From NCBI GenBank assembly GCA_039961735.1, contig JABRVX010000040.1, positions 1 to 64,000 on the forward strand: DNA of 64,000 nucleotides. Reading direction: 5' to 3'. This document shows positions 36,216 through 44,494 of this stretch, one piece after another; within the stretch, counting starts at the first letter, position 1, and every line of letters begins with the position of its first letter. The position numbers and the translations under genes are program-made. Origin of the DNA: Fimbriimonadia bacterium (GTDB lineage Bacteria; Armatimonadota; Fimbriimonadia; Fimbriimonadales; JABRVX01). The notes below the pieces were generated by a model. The model was given only the letters and a program-made list of their open reading frames with translations, ran no database searches and had not been told where the DNA came from.

Positions 36216-37247
36216 CTAAGTCTTCGCCTTAAGCAGTCGCTTCGAACCGAGCCGCGCGCTCACGCGATCAAGCACGACCGCGATGATAATCGCGCAGCCG
36301 ATGATAATCCACTCGTACTTCTGGTCGAAATGCAGCGTGCGGATGGATTGCTGCATGAGCGCGATCAGAAGGGCGCCTAACATAGCGCTGATCGCGCTCC
36401 CTTTGCCTCCCGCAAGACTCGCCCCGCCCACCACCGCAGATGCAATCACATACAGCTCGTAGCCCGTCGCGTCGGCACTAGATGCCGCCCCGAAGTATCC
36501 AGCCGCGATGAACGCCGCGATGCCTGCCGTGAGCCCGGAGATCGTATACACTGCGATCAGTACCCGCTTGATACGTACCCCGGAGTATCGAGCTGCCTCC
36601 ACATTTCCACCCACCGCGAACACACGTCGGCCGCTGACCGTCTTGGTGAGGTACAGCCAGCCGCATACCGCCACCGCTAGCATCACTAACATCGGCACGG
36701 GATAGAGCTGTTTGCCGAGCCCGAGGTTCGCCTTCGCCAGGTCTGTCAGCGAGCTGGGGACGAGGATGCTTTCCGCCCGGCTAGTGACGAACGCGATTCC
36801 GCGATACACCCACATGGTTCCCAAGGTGATGATGAAAGGGTGCACGCCGAGCCAGGTAATCATGATGCCGTTCAGGAGCCCACACAGCGTGCCGAGCCCG
36901 CAGCACACTAAGACCCCGACGCCGATCGCTGCTCCGCCCGTCAGCTCTAGGTCCCTGAGCACCATCGCCGAAAGCACTCCGGCGAGCGCATAGGTGGAAC
37001 CGACGGACAGATCGATCCCGGCGGTGATGATCACCATGGTCACCCCCACCGCCATGATCGCAAAGAAGCTGGCAAAGGTGGCAACCTGCATCAGAGTCGC
37101 GGCATTCAGGAAGTTGTTCACCTCCGCCCCGGTCACGCGGTTGGTGTGGGTACCCGCGAACAGCGTGAGCACCACTCCGAGCGCCAGGATCACCACGAGC
37201 AGCCCGAACTGCTGAGAGCCGACGAGAGCCAAGAGGTTGCGACGCAT
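36216..37247 (-). CDS. Sugar ABC transporter permease (RbsC/MglC type)
   Basis: The 343-residue polytopic protein has about 8-10 helices and the BPD_transp_2 marks FFAIMAVGVTMVIITAGIDLSVGSTYALAG, LLNGIMITWLGVHPFIITLGTMWVYRGIAF and the cytoplasmic loop TVSGRRVFAVGGNVEAARYSGVRIKRV that contacts the ATPase. It is the first gene of the transporter operon. An inverted repeat (37357-37371) lies about 110 bp upstream and might be an operator. Confidence 0.93.
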   Translation of the reverse strand: MRRNLLALVGSQQFGLLVVILALGVVLTLFAGTHTNRVTGAEVNNFLNAATLMQVATFASFFAIMAVGVTMVIITAGIDLSVGSTYALAGVLSAMVLRDLELTGGAAIGVGVLVCCGLGTLCGLLNGIMITWLGVHPFIITLGTMWVYRGIAFVTSRAESILVPSSLTDLAKANLGLGKQLYPVPMLVMLAVAVCGWLYLTKTVSGRRVFAVGGNVEAARYSGVRIKRVLIAVYTISGLTAGIAAFIAAGYFGAASSADATGYELYVIASAVVGGASLAGGKGSAISAMLGALLIALMQQSIRTLHFDQKYEWIIIGCAIIIAVVLDRVSARLGSKRLLKAKT

Positions 37248-37356
37248 CCAGGCTCCGATTCCGCGTTCTTGCCCCGCCTCCTGCCCAGATCGGGTGGTCT
37301 GTTAGCGCGGTGTAAGGGCACACCCCGGTCGGTAACCCACTCCGCGGTTGCCCGTC

Positions 37357-37371
37357 TACCTATCGTAGGTA
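37357..37371. promoter_or_regulatory. Short inverted repeat, possible operator for the sugar transporter
   Basis: TACCTA and TAGGTA flank a TCG centre. It lies in the divergent region between the permease gene and the decayed propeller gene, where a LacI-type or similar repressor site could be expected. No regulator gene is adjacent, and the site is short enough to be chance. Confidence 0.25.
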
Positions 37372-37418
37372 TGTGGCCGCCGCGCCCACCCTCGCGGCAG
37401 CAGGTGAAGGCGACTAAG

Positions 37419-37828
37419 ATGCGGGTACTGATATGCCTGGCCGGGCTTGCGTGCGCGGCAGCCACGACAGGCTCAGGCCCTCAGTGGTTCAGGCGTGGGT
37501 TCTGTGGACTACCCGCCCATCTGCGACATCGTCTCCGGGACCGAGGAGCCCCCGTTCGTCGTTGCAGCCACGGACGGCGCAATCTGTCACTATCGGCCGG
37601 GCATGGTCCACTGGTCGAGCCAAACCGACCGTTTACCATACGTCGGCGGTGCGCAGACCGGCGTTCTCGCCCGACTGGAGGCTCTGCGGTTTGGGCGGCA
37701 AAGTGCACGTGACGATGCCGGGAGATTATGACAATCCGAGACCCATCCTCACCTTCGATACCTATGCCAACGCCATCGCATACTCGCCCGCCGTCTGGCA
37801 CCCCGCCCGCGCCGGAATTGAGCCCTAG
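37419..37828 (+). pseudogene. Frameshifted remnant of a secreted WD40-like beta-propeller protein
   Basis: Three frames carry consecutive pieces of one protein. Frame 1 from ATG 37419 gives a signal peptide, MRVLICLAGLACAAATTGSG. The next piece, in another frame to about 37630, gives PPFVVAATDGAICHYRPG and MVHWSSQTDR. A third frame gives TSAVRRPAFSPDWRLCGLGGKVHV, then YDNPRPILTFDTYANAIAYSP, ending at TAG 37826-37828. The phrases 'AFSPDxRLxxxGG' and 'ANAIAYSP' are typical WD40/propeller blades. Two frameshifts and early truncation indicate decay, unless the assembly has errors here. Confidence 0.45.
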
Positions 37829-38358
37829 CCACCACCCTCGCCCCGTTCTCTTCTTATTCCTCACCACTCGCAGGGGCGGCTTCCTTGTGTGTTTCTCAGG
37901 GATGTCGTGTGCTAGCGAAGGTGGCTTTGGAAGATGCGGCGAGCGATCTTTCGAACCCAGATGTTCGAACGATACGGACATCTCGCGGGTTTGTGAACGG
38001 CTACAACCTGCAGCTGCTGCGGATGCGGCGTGACGTAGTGTCCGATGACAAGATATCCTTTCTCTAGGGATGACAGGCCTGTCCGTGTCTCCCAGTGCTC
38101 GATCGACCTAGCACTTTAGGTGGATGCCGGTCGCTTCACCGGGGACCGAGGGGAGTTCCTACAACTCCCGCAATTCGCACATCGGAATACCGAAGACATG
38201 CCGGTGAGTCTGGCTCCGTGATATGGATTTCTCCTCCCAGGTCGCCCAACCGCTGCACCGGCTCCGCGCGAATCGACGCAGCGGACGGGCGACGACGGAG
38301 AGCGCTCACGACGAAGGATGGCGGCGTGGGCGGGTCGTGTACCCAAGGGAGGAAGACC
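37829..38358. other. 530-bp region without recognisable genes
   Basis: Between the propeller remnant and the second dockerin gene. A 60-codon frame at 37885-38067 and an upstream extension of the dockerin gene frame are open, but neither shows motif content, a ribosome binding site or codon use like the neighbours. It may hold the rest of the decayed gene. Confidence 0.5.
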
Positions 38359-39420
38359 GTGAACCGATTCCAATCTGCAGCTTTTGCGTCACTGCTCCTG
38401 ATGGCCGTGCTGTCCTTCGCGGACAACCCCGTCTACACCGCCCAGTTCGTGCACCCTGCCAACGGTGCCTGCGTGCGCTGGTTCCAAGATGTGACGTTCA
38501 AGGTCACGGGCCCGCCGCCATTGCGCATCACGGTGCGGGACGAAGTCGGCCACTACATCTACGATGAGCGGTGGTATGGCTCGCTGCCGCCGTATATCAC
38601 CATAGGCTTCGACCCCAAAGCGTTGGGGCTGGACGATGGCGAACACACTCTCTTCCTCTGGGCAGGGGACGAGCAGGGCAACGAGGCAAGCGCCTCGTTG
38701 TTCCTCCGTGTGGACACCGTCCCCCCCACCGTACGACTCCTTCAGCCCACACAGGGCGAGGTGGTTAGCGGAGACGTGTGGATCGAAGGCGAGGTCTTCG
38801 ACAATTACATGGGACCCGGGGAGTGGTGGCTGTACATTGACGGCGTGCGCGTCAAGAAGGGCTATGGCCCGAACGTCGAGTACGTCTGGAGCACCGTCGG
38901 AATCGCTGCAGGTAGCACGCATCGCATCCGCATCGTGGCATTCGACCAGTGCGGGAACGCGGCACAGACACCCAACGTCGAGGCGACTATCGCAGCTACC
39001 ATCCGAGGACAGGTCGAACTAGGTCAGTACTACGGTTCGCCGAAGAACAAGGGATTCAAGGTAGTCCTGAAAGAGGGCGATACGGTGGTCGAGACGCTAA
39101 CAACCACGCTGGACGCCCAAGGCCGCTACAGCGTAGTGAGCCACAACATCGGCACGTATAGCATCATGACCAAGCCGAGCCACTGGCTGCAGATCAACCA
39201 CGGGCCTATCCGCCTGGACGGCACAACCGACCTGAATCCGACACATCCCATCAACGGGGACGCGAACGGCGACAACCAAATTGACCTGCGGGACATCAAC
39301 CAGTTGATGTTCGACTGGGATACGGTCCTGTGGCGATCCGACATGGACGGCTCCGGCTCGGTTGACATCTACGACTTGAACCTCCTGTGTCTGAACTTCG
39401 GCCTCTTTGGCGATCGCTGA
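38359..39420 (+). CDS. Secreted Ig-like protein with C-terminal dockerin-type domain
   Basis: The 353-residue protein has a signal peptide (AAFASLLLMAVLSFA). Two Ig/cadherin-like beta domains come next: FVHPANGACVRWFQDVTFKV...HTLFLWAGDEQGN, then PPTVRLLQPTQGEVVSGDVWIEG...HRIRIVAFDQCGNAAQTP. A carboxypeptidase-regulatory-like domain follows (IRGQVELGQYYG...VVLKEGDTVVETLTTTLDAQGRYSV). The tail NGDANGDNQIDLRDINQLMFDWD and DMDGSGSVDIYDLNLLCLNFG forms two Ca-binding dockerin-type repeats. GTG 38359 has AAGGGAGGA just upstream. It is probably a cell-surface or extracellular binding protein; no cohesin or enzyme domain is present. Confidence 0.82.
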   Translation: MNRFQSAAFASLLLMAVLSFADNPVYTAQFVHPANGACVRWFQDVTFKVTGPPPLRITVRDEVGHYIYDERWYGSLPPYITIGFDPKALGLDDGEHTLFLWAGDEQGNEASASLFLRVDTVPPTVRLLQPTQGEVVSGDVWIEGEVFDNYMGPGEWWLYIDGVRVKKGYGPNVEYVWSTVGIAAGSTHRIRIVAFDQCGNAAQTPNVEATIAATIRGQVELGQYYGSPKNKGFKVVLKEGDTVVETLTTTLDAQGRYSVVSHNIGTYSIMTKPSHWLQINHGPIRLDGTTDLNPTHPINGDANGDNQIDLRDINQLMFDWDTVLWRSDMDGSGSVDIYDLNLLCLNFGLFGDR

Positions 39421-39428
39421 GGCCGGAT

Positions 39429-39486
39429 GGGAGCGGCCGCTCCCGTTCCTGCGGTGCGCGGGCTGCCTCGAGGAGGGAGCCCGCGC
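39429..39486 (+). terminator. Two consecutive GC hairpins after the dockerin gene
   Basis: A 16-bp perfect palindrome (39429-39444, GGGAGCGG/CCGCTCCC) is followed by a 9-bp stem GCGCGGGCT/AGCCCGCGC (39456-39464 with 39478-39486). Both lie between the dockerin stop and the histidine kinase gene. Lack of a U tract leaves the mechanism open, but the pair should separate the two transcripts. Confidence 0.5.
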
Positions 39487-39508
39487 CTCGGCATGTGCGC
39501 CGCCTCGG

Positions 39509-39514
39509 TATAAT
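39509..39514 (+). promoter_or_regulatory. Consensus -10 box before the histidine kinase gene
   Basis: A perfect TATAAT ends 11 bases before the ATG at 39526, so the mRNA leader would be about five bases. No convincing -35 box or Shine-Dalgarno sequence is visible. This again suggests near-leaderless translation. Confidence 0.5.
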
Positions 39515-39525
39515 CCCGCCCACAC

Positions 39526-41274
39526 ATGTACGAAACTACGGAGAAGTACGCCTCACTAATCACCGAGCTCGACGGCTCCCCTGAGATCAGGTCCTTCTTG
39601 GACAGGATCAGTGAGGCAGCCATCGCGCTGACCGACGCAGACAACGCTCTGGTGGCCGTGGTGGACTACTTCGCTGGCGTCCTCCGCATCGAAGGCGGTG
39701 CGGGAGCCGATTGGGACGAAAGCAAGCGAAGCGTCGAGATCGGCGTCGGAGACGATAGGGGATTGGGCATCACGGCGTATGTGGCGGCATCCCGCCAGCC
39801 CTACAACAGCGGGGATGTGACCGCGGATGCGCACTACCGCAGCTTCGTGTCTTCCACCCGCAGTGAACTGGCGCTGCCCATTGTGGACAATCACGATCGG
39901 CTCCGCGGTGTGCTGAACGTCGAGAGCGACAAGGGAAACGCCTTCAGCGATCAGCACATCGCGCTGCTGAAGCCACTGGCCGCCCTGTGCGAATTGGCAC
40001 TCCAACTTGGCGTCGAACGGGGCAGACAGGAGGCGTTTATCAGCATGGGCCACGTGCTCGCCTCGGACCCCGACGAGGAGACGCTGCTGCACGAAGTGCT
40101 CCGGATCGCTGCGGAGATGCTGGCGTTCGAGGCGTGTTCCATCTTCGTTTGGAGTTCGGAGGCGCGGGCCTATGTGCTGCGGGCGACGCGCGGCGACCTA
40201 GAGGGTCAGGTCGGGACGGCGATGTACACCGATGGCGAGGGACTGACCGGCAAGGTCGCGGAAACCGGCACAGCCATCCGGCTGGCCAATCCGACGGAGC
40301 ATCCGGACTGGCGAGGGAAGTACCTGGAAATGCCTGCAGAGGAGATCAGCGCCTTTCTCGCAGTGCCAATTCCCGGAAGGGATAGGATGGTCGGGGTGAT
40401 GCGGGTGCTGCGACGGCGCAGGGGCAGCCCGTGGATTGACAACAGCTTCACTGCAAACAACGAGCGGGTGCTGGCAGCGCTAGCCGCCCTGTTGGGCTCT
40501 GGCCTGGGAAGTATCCGAGCCGTACGTCGCCTCGTTCAATCGGAGCGAATGGCGGCTTGGGGCGAGATGTCCGCTCGCAGTGCGCACATGATCGGGAACC
40601 GAGCGTTTGCGATTCAGGGTGACCTGAACGAACTCCGATACGTGATCGAACAGCCGAACCCCGATATGGGGGCGATCCGGGATCTCGTAAATAGCCTCAG
40701 CGCCAACTTAGACCGACTCGAGGAGATCCTTTCCGAATTCCGGGACTTCGTGAAAGCCACCCACCTCGCCCTAGACACCACGGATATCAACGAGCTGGTG
40801 AGGTCAACGCTGGCCGAGATGTTCCCGAAGCGAACGGCAATCGAACTGAAGGTATCGCTGCAGGAAGATCTGCCGCCGGTTCAGTGCGATGCGGGCAAAA
40901 TGCGTAGAGTGGTGTCGGAAATCATCGAGAATGCGCTGCACTTTCAGGAGAGTGGCACCTTCCGCGTGAGCACCGCACTGGCCGAGGAGCAAGACTTCCG
41001 GTCCGCGCGCATGTCCACGCCGGGCCGCCCATATGTGAAGCTAGTCTTTGAGGACGAGGGGCCAGGCGTCCCCGCGGATATGAAGCTGTCCATATTCGAC
41101 CCCTTCCGCACCTCGCGGGTCAAAGGGATGGGTCTGGGACTGTCCATCGCAAAAGGTATCGTGGACGCTCACGGCGGTCGCCTTTACGAGGATGGAGTGC
41201 CCGGCACGGGAGCCCGATTCGTCATACTGCTGCCGGTGGGCAAGACGCCCGAGAGGAAGGCCAAGGATGTGTAG
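39526..41274 (+). CDS. Soluble sensor histidine kinase with two GAF domains
   Basis: A 582-residue cytoplasmic kinase without membrane helices. GAF domain 1 spans about residues 20-160 and GAF domain 2 about 175-330 (TDGEGLTGKVAETGTAIRLANP). A dimerisation helix follows, with the phospho-acceptor at His354 (MSARSAHMIGNRAF), then a HATPase domain. The N box is EIIENALHF, G1 is EDEGPGVP, the F box is FDPFRTSR and G2 is GMGLGLSIAKGIVDAHGG. GAF domains bind small ligands or cyclic nucleotides; the ligand here is unknown. The response regulator gene starts inside its last codons. Confidence 0.93.
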   Translation: MYETTEKYASLITELDGSPEIRSFLDRISEAAIALTDADNALVAVVDYFAGVLRIEGGAGADWDESKRSVEIGVGDDRGLGITAYVAASRQPYNSGDVTADAHYRSFVSSTRSELALPIVDNHDRLRGVLNVESDKGNAFSDQHIALLKPLAALCELALQLGVERGRQEAFISMGHVLASDPDEETLLHEVLRIAAEMLAFEACSIFVWSSEARAYVLRATRGDLEGQVGTAMYTDGEGLTGKVAETGTAIRLANPTEHPDWRGKYLEMPAEEISAFLAVPIPGRDRMVGVMRVLRRRRGSPWIDNSFTANNERVLAALAALLGSGLGSIRAVRRLVQSERMAAWGEMSARSAHMIGNRAFAIQGDLNELRYVIEQPNPDMGAIRDLVNSLSANLDRLEEILSEFRDFVKATHLALDTTDINELVRSTLAEMFPKRTAIELKVSLQEDLPPVQCDAGKMRRVVSEIIENALHFQESGTFRVSTALAEEQDFRSARMSTPGRPYVKLVFEDEGPGVPADMKLSIFDPFRTSRVKGMGLGLSIAKGIVDAHGGRLYEDGVPGTGARFVILLPVGKTPERKAKDV

Positions 41275-41710
41275 AGCACTGGTAATCGACGATGAGCCCG
41301 ATGTACGCAAGGCGGTTCGGCGCCGGCTGGAGCGCTCCGGGGTCAAGGTGTTCGACGCGAGCTCGGCGGCGCAGGGAATTCTGATGATTCGGGAAGCCGA
41401 CCCGCCGTATGACGTCATTATCACCGACATGTCCATGGAGAAGCCGGATTCGGGGATTGACGTGCTGAACGCTGCCGTCGCACGCGACCTATTCGCAGAG
41501 GTGATCGTGCTGACAGCCTATGGCAACGTGGCGAACGCCGTGGAGTGCATGAGACGCGGAGCCTTCGACTACGTGGAGAAGAATTCCCCCGGGGTGGATG
41601 TCTACGAGCTGCTGGCCATCAAGGTCGAGCAAGCAATGGACCGACGCAGGCAATCGCTGCGCACCGTTCGCAAGTGGGAGAGCGTGGCGGAGTCGCTCAA
41701 GAAAGAGTGA
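41267..41710 (+). CDS. Receiver-only response regulator
   Basis: A 147-residue CheY-like receiver with the acidic pair in LVIDDEPDVRK, the phospho-acceptor Asp54 in VIITDMSM, Thr in VIVLTAYGN and Lys in FDYVEKNS. A C-terminal helix (about residues 115-147) has no DNA-binding or enzyme domain, so output must go through protein contact. ATG 41267 overlaps the kinase stop by 8 bp and has AGGAAGG upstream. The pair is an evident two-component system. Confidence 0.93.
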   Translation: MCRALVIDDEPDVRKAVRRRLERSGVKVFDASSAAQGILMIREADPPYDVIITDMSMEKPDSGIDVLNAAVARDLFAEVIVLTAYGNVANAVECMRRGAFDYVEKNSPGVDVYELLAIKVEQAMDRRRQSLRTVRKWESVAESLKKE

Positions 41711-41714
41711 GGGA

Positions 41715-41756
41715 GCGCCGGGCGGACCAGACCTCGAGAGGTTGCCCGCCCGGCGC
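41715..41756. terminator. Bidirectional hairpin between response regulator and small gene
   Basis: A perfect 11-bp GC stem (41715-41725 with 41746-41756) encloses a second small stem, ACCT/AGGT. It lies 4 bp after the response regulator stop and 20 bp from the stop of the convergent 68-codon gene, ideal for terminating both. Confidence 0.6.
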
Positions 41757-41776
41757 CGAAAGCTTTCCGTACGGTC

Positions 41777-41983
41777 CTACGCCGCGGCGACTTCCAGAGG
41801 CTGGATTAGCCGGACCTTATCCAGCATGATCTCGCCGCTGTCCGTGATCAGGCACGAACCGTAGAGGGGAATGTAGATTACATCGAGGATCTCGGCTTCG
41901 GTTCGGATTTCTGCCCCGGTTCGGTCGGAGGAGATGATCTCACACCGGTAGCCGATGTAGGTTTTCGCCTTGATTACCTGCAT
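41777..41983 (-). CDS. Small protein of unknown function (68 residues)
   Basis: The sequence MQVIKAKTYIGYRCEIIS...IPLYGSCLITDSGEIMLDKVRLIQPLEVAAA has balanced composition and alternating hydrophobic strands suggestive of a small beta-rich fold. AAGGTGGG precedes the ATG. Its 3' end faces the histidine kinase/response regulator pair across a shared terminator. I do not recognise a family. Reality of the gene rests on composition, the ribosome binding site and the terminator. Confidence 0.55.
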   Translation of the reverse strand: MQVIKAKTYIGYRCEIISSDRTGAEIRTEAEILDVIYIPLYGSCLITDSGEIMLDKVRLIQPLEVAAA

Positions 41984-42288
41984 CTAGAGCCCACCTTCAA
42001 CGCCAGTGATTACGGTCCCATCGAACCGCCGAGAAGCTCTTGCCACGACGGGGGCTCACTCGGGCTATGCCCTTTTCCCAGGTTGGGGCTGGTAGGTTTG
42101 GGGGATCGGCCGAGGATGAGCGATTTCCATGCCCCGACCCGTCGGCGTGTGGTGGAGCCACGTGACATCACACGGATTCCCGGAGCCCAGGGTCGGGAAT
42201 GGCATCGTCTCTGTAACTAATTACCAGACATCCCTCGCCACTCGCAGAAGGCGGGGCAATGAGAGGAAGGTACCGACGCTCCGGGAGT
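41984..42288. other. 305-bp intergenic region
   Basis: It separates the 68-codon gene from the LolA-like gene. Apart from a 7-bp stem ATTCCCG/CGGGAAT (42176-42182 with 42194-42200), nothing is recognised. A 97-codon open frame from 42129 is Arg/Ser-rich and antisense to the real gene at its end. Confidence 0.5.
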
Positions 42289-43740
42289 CTAGCGGAAGCG
42301 CTTCACCGTGCCTGCAATCTGCAGCAACTCGTCCTTGGATAGCCCCACGCTGGACAACCCGAACCAGGTGTTGTTCTGCTTCCAGACCACCGAGACGCGC
42401 CCGCCAGGCTTGCCTCCGGTGAACAGCGTCCCCTCGACCCCCGCCACGGTCACCTTCTCGGAGTTGCCCAGCGGTCCGCGAGCAGCGAGCGTCGCAGTCG
42501 GGTCGTTGTCCTTGGACTGGACGAAGACGAGAGTCTTCCCGCTGTCGGGGTCTATAAACTCGCTGACGAACATGCCCTCGTTCGGCTGCTGGGCCGCGCG
42601 CCGGGCTTCGCGCAACTCCTGAAGTCGCTGTCGCAATTCCGGCGTCAGGTTCGCCTCCAAACGCTCTCGGTCGGGCGGCGGCGGGCCTTCCATCACCTGG
42701 ATATCCGGCTCTCCACCAGCGGTGGTCACTCGGGCCTGAACGATCACGGCGCGGTCGCGAGGCACTCCGGGCGGCGAATCCATGCCTGCTCCGTCGTCCA
42801 CGATGCTCACGGAAACGCGGTTGCCCTCCGGGTCCACCCAGATGCGCTGCATACCGGGTGGTGGGGGACCTCCCTGCGTGCTACCCGAGAAAGGCCGGAT
42901 GACCTGGGGCTCGTTGCCTCCAACAGAACGCATCGTGCGGTGAACGGTGGATGCGTGGCGGAACTTCTCGGGCGGGGTGACCGTCGCGACCCAACCCAGG
43001 TTCAGCGTCTTGCTGAACTTCTCCATCACGGCTGCGAGTTCTGCTTCGTACTGCGTGCTGTCGCCTAGGCTTCGAACCCTCTCGAGCGCCGTGGCCGACA
43101 CGCCGCCCTGGACCAACGTAGTCCCTTCCGGCAGACCGAACAGCGTGTCTTCCATCGGCTCGTTGAAGGTGGCCTCTGTTACTTCTCGCGAGTAGACGAC
43201 CTTGCCCGCTTCGATGCGGTGGTATCGAAGGACGAGGCCGTACGTTTGGTCAATCCACTGCTTCTCCTGGTGAACGTTACTCCGAGGGTCGGTGGTAGTG
43301 AGAACGTAACACTTTCGGCCAACGACCGTATCTTCGCCTTCGAACTTGGCCGGTCGCTGAAGCTCCTTCTGAAGCAGGGATGCGGGGGCAGAGAACAGCG
43401 CCTTCTTCACGTTCGCCGGGAAGGCGACCTCGATTCGATCGGACGCCGACACGCCAGGTTCGGCAAGCGCAGCATTCAGACTCGGGACGTACAGGAACGA
43501 GCCTTCGCCGGATATGAGACGGACGTGCGGAGTCTTGGCCAGTGCGCCGCCGACTGGGAAGGTGCCCTCGATACGCATCTGCGCGCCCTTGCGGTAGACG
43601 GTGATCTGCTTCTCGGTCACCAGATCGCCCTTTTCGGTGACCACCAGACGCATCGTCTTGGGGTTCTGCCAGTTCGTTTGGGCCTGGGAGGCGACGACCG
43701 CCGTGCCGAGCAGGAATAAGAGGTACGTTGTACGAAACAT
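42289..43740 (-). CDS. Secreted LolA/DUF4412-like protein
   Basis: A 483-residue exported protein with signal MFRTTYLLFLLGTAVVASQAQ. Residues about 25-210 resemble the LolA-like beta fold that binds lipid or lipoprotein: MRLVVTEKGDLVTEKQITVYRKGAQMRIEG, then WIDQTYGLVLRYHRIEAGKVVYSREV. A Pro-rich middle (PPPPGMQRIWVDPEG) leads to a charged helix and a C-terminal domain ending VVWKQNNTWFGLSSVGLSKDELLQIAGTVKRFR, similar in pattern to DUF4367. Function unknown; probably periplasmic or surface lipid-related. It is transcribed alone. Confidence 0.72.
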   Translation of the reverse strand: MFRTTYLLFLLGTAVVASQAQTNWQNPKTMRLVVTEKGDLVTEKQITVYRKGAQMRIEGTFPVGGALAKTPHVRLISGEGSFLYVPSLNAALAEPGVSASDRIEVAFPANVKKALFSAPASLLQKELQRPAKFEGEDTVVGRKCYVLTTTDPRSNVHQEKQWIDQTYGLVLRYHRIEAGKVVYSREVTEATFNEPMEDTLFGLPEGTTLVQGGVSATALERVRSLGDSTQYEAELAAVMEKFSKTLNLGWVATVTPPEKFRHASTVHRTMRSVGGNEPQVIRPFSGSTQGGPPPPGMQRIWVDPEGNRVSVSIVDDGAGMDSPPGVPRDRAVIVQARVTTAGGEPDIQVMEGPPPPDRERLEANLTPELRQRLQELREARRAAQQPNEGMFVSEFIDPDSGKTLVFVQSKDNDPTATLAARGPLGNSEKVTVAGVEGTLFTGGKPGGRVSVVWKQNNTWFGLSSVGLSKDELLQIAGTVKRFR

Positions 43741-43892
43741 TACCGTGGCGACCTCCGTTGACGGTTAACGCTATTGTGACCGGTCACGACTCGAATACGG
43801 TTGGGGTTCCCGCGGGATTCCCTACGCGCCGAACAATCCGAGGCGCGGTCTCCCTGTATTATTGTTGACGATTCTAAGGTCGGGTGGTTGCG

Positions 43893-44447
43893 GTGGCTTC
43901 GTGGTACTACATCAGCGGTCAGGGCCAGATCGGGCCGATAGGCGAGATTCAGGTAAGAAACCTGGTAGAGGGGAACATCATCACTCGCCAGACGCTCATG
44001 TGGAAGCCGGGGATGGCCGAGTGGTTGCCTGCCGGAAGCATCCCGGAGGTGGCAGCGATGTTCTCGCACTTCACACCTCCTTCTCCTCCGCCCGGCACGT
44101 CGGCTCAGGCTCCGTTCCCGTCGCCGGCGGCCCCGGACGCGCAGAACGTTAGGGCGGGCTCGTACGAACCGGTCGAGTATTCGGTGCCCACGGGCAGGAG
44201 CCGCGTGGCCGCCGGGGTGCTGAACATGTTCCTGCCCGGTGCGGGGCGGCTGTACCTCGGTTACTTTCTCATCGGCTTCCTCCAACTCGTGGTCACCGTC
44301 GTGAGCGTTCCCTTGTACTACTACATCCCGTGCACGTGCCTGCCGTTCTGCGTGCCGGGGCACCTGTGGTCGTTCATCGACGGCCTCATGATGCTGGCGT
44401 TCAACACCGTGGACAACGACGCTCGCGGCGTCCCGCTCCGGGACTGA
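43893..44447 (+). CDS. GYF_2 (DUF4339) and TM2 domain membrane protein
   Basis: A 184-residue protein. The N-terminal GYF_2 domain (WYYISGQGQIGPIGEIQVRNLVEGNIITRQTLMWKPGMAEWLPAGSIPEV, interrupted here for length) is a peptide-binding module. A Pro-rich linker is followed by a TM2-type double membrane hairpin: GVLNMFLPGAGRLYLGYFLIG, then GHLWSFIDGLMML. GTG 43893 is preferred, as GYF_2 proteins begin just before WYY; GTG 43884 is three codons earlier. TM2 proteins are common in bacteria with unclear function. Confidence 0.82.
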   Translation: MASWYYISGQGQIGPIGEIQVRNLVEGNIITRQTLMWKPGMAEWLPAGSIPEVAAMFSHFTPPSPPPGTSAQAPFPSPAAPDAQNVRAGSYEPVEYSVPTGRSRVAAGVLNMFLPGAGRLYLGYFLIGFLQLVVTVVSVPLYYYIPCTCLPFCVPGHLWSFIDGLMMLAFNTVDNDARGVPLRD

Positions 44448-44494
44448 CCAGACGCGGACCTGTGGAGTACACTGGGTCGCGAGGTGAACTTGGT

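Noticed and set aside
37885-38067. 60-codon open frame before the second dockerin gene
   Set aside because: No ribosome binding site, motif or hydrophobic pattern; likely part of decayed or noncoding sequence.
42129-42422. 97-codon + strand open frame
   Set aside because: Overlaps the end of the real - strand gene and is dominated by Arg, Ser and Pro as expected for an antisense frame.
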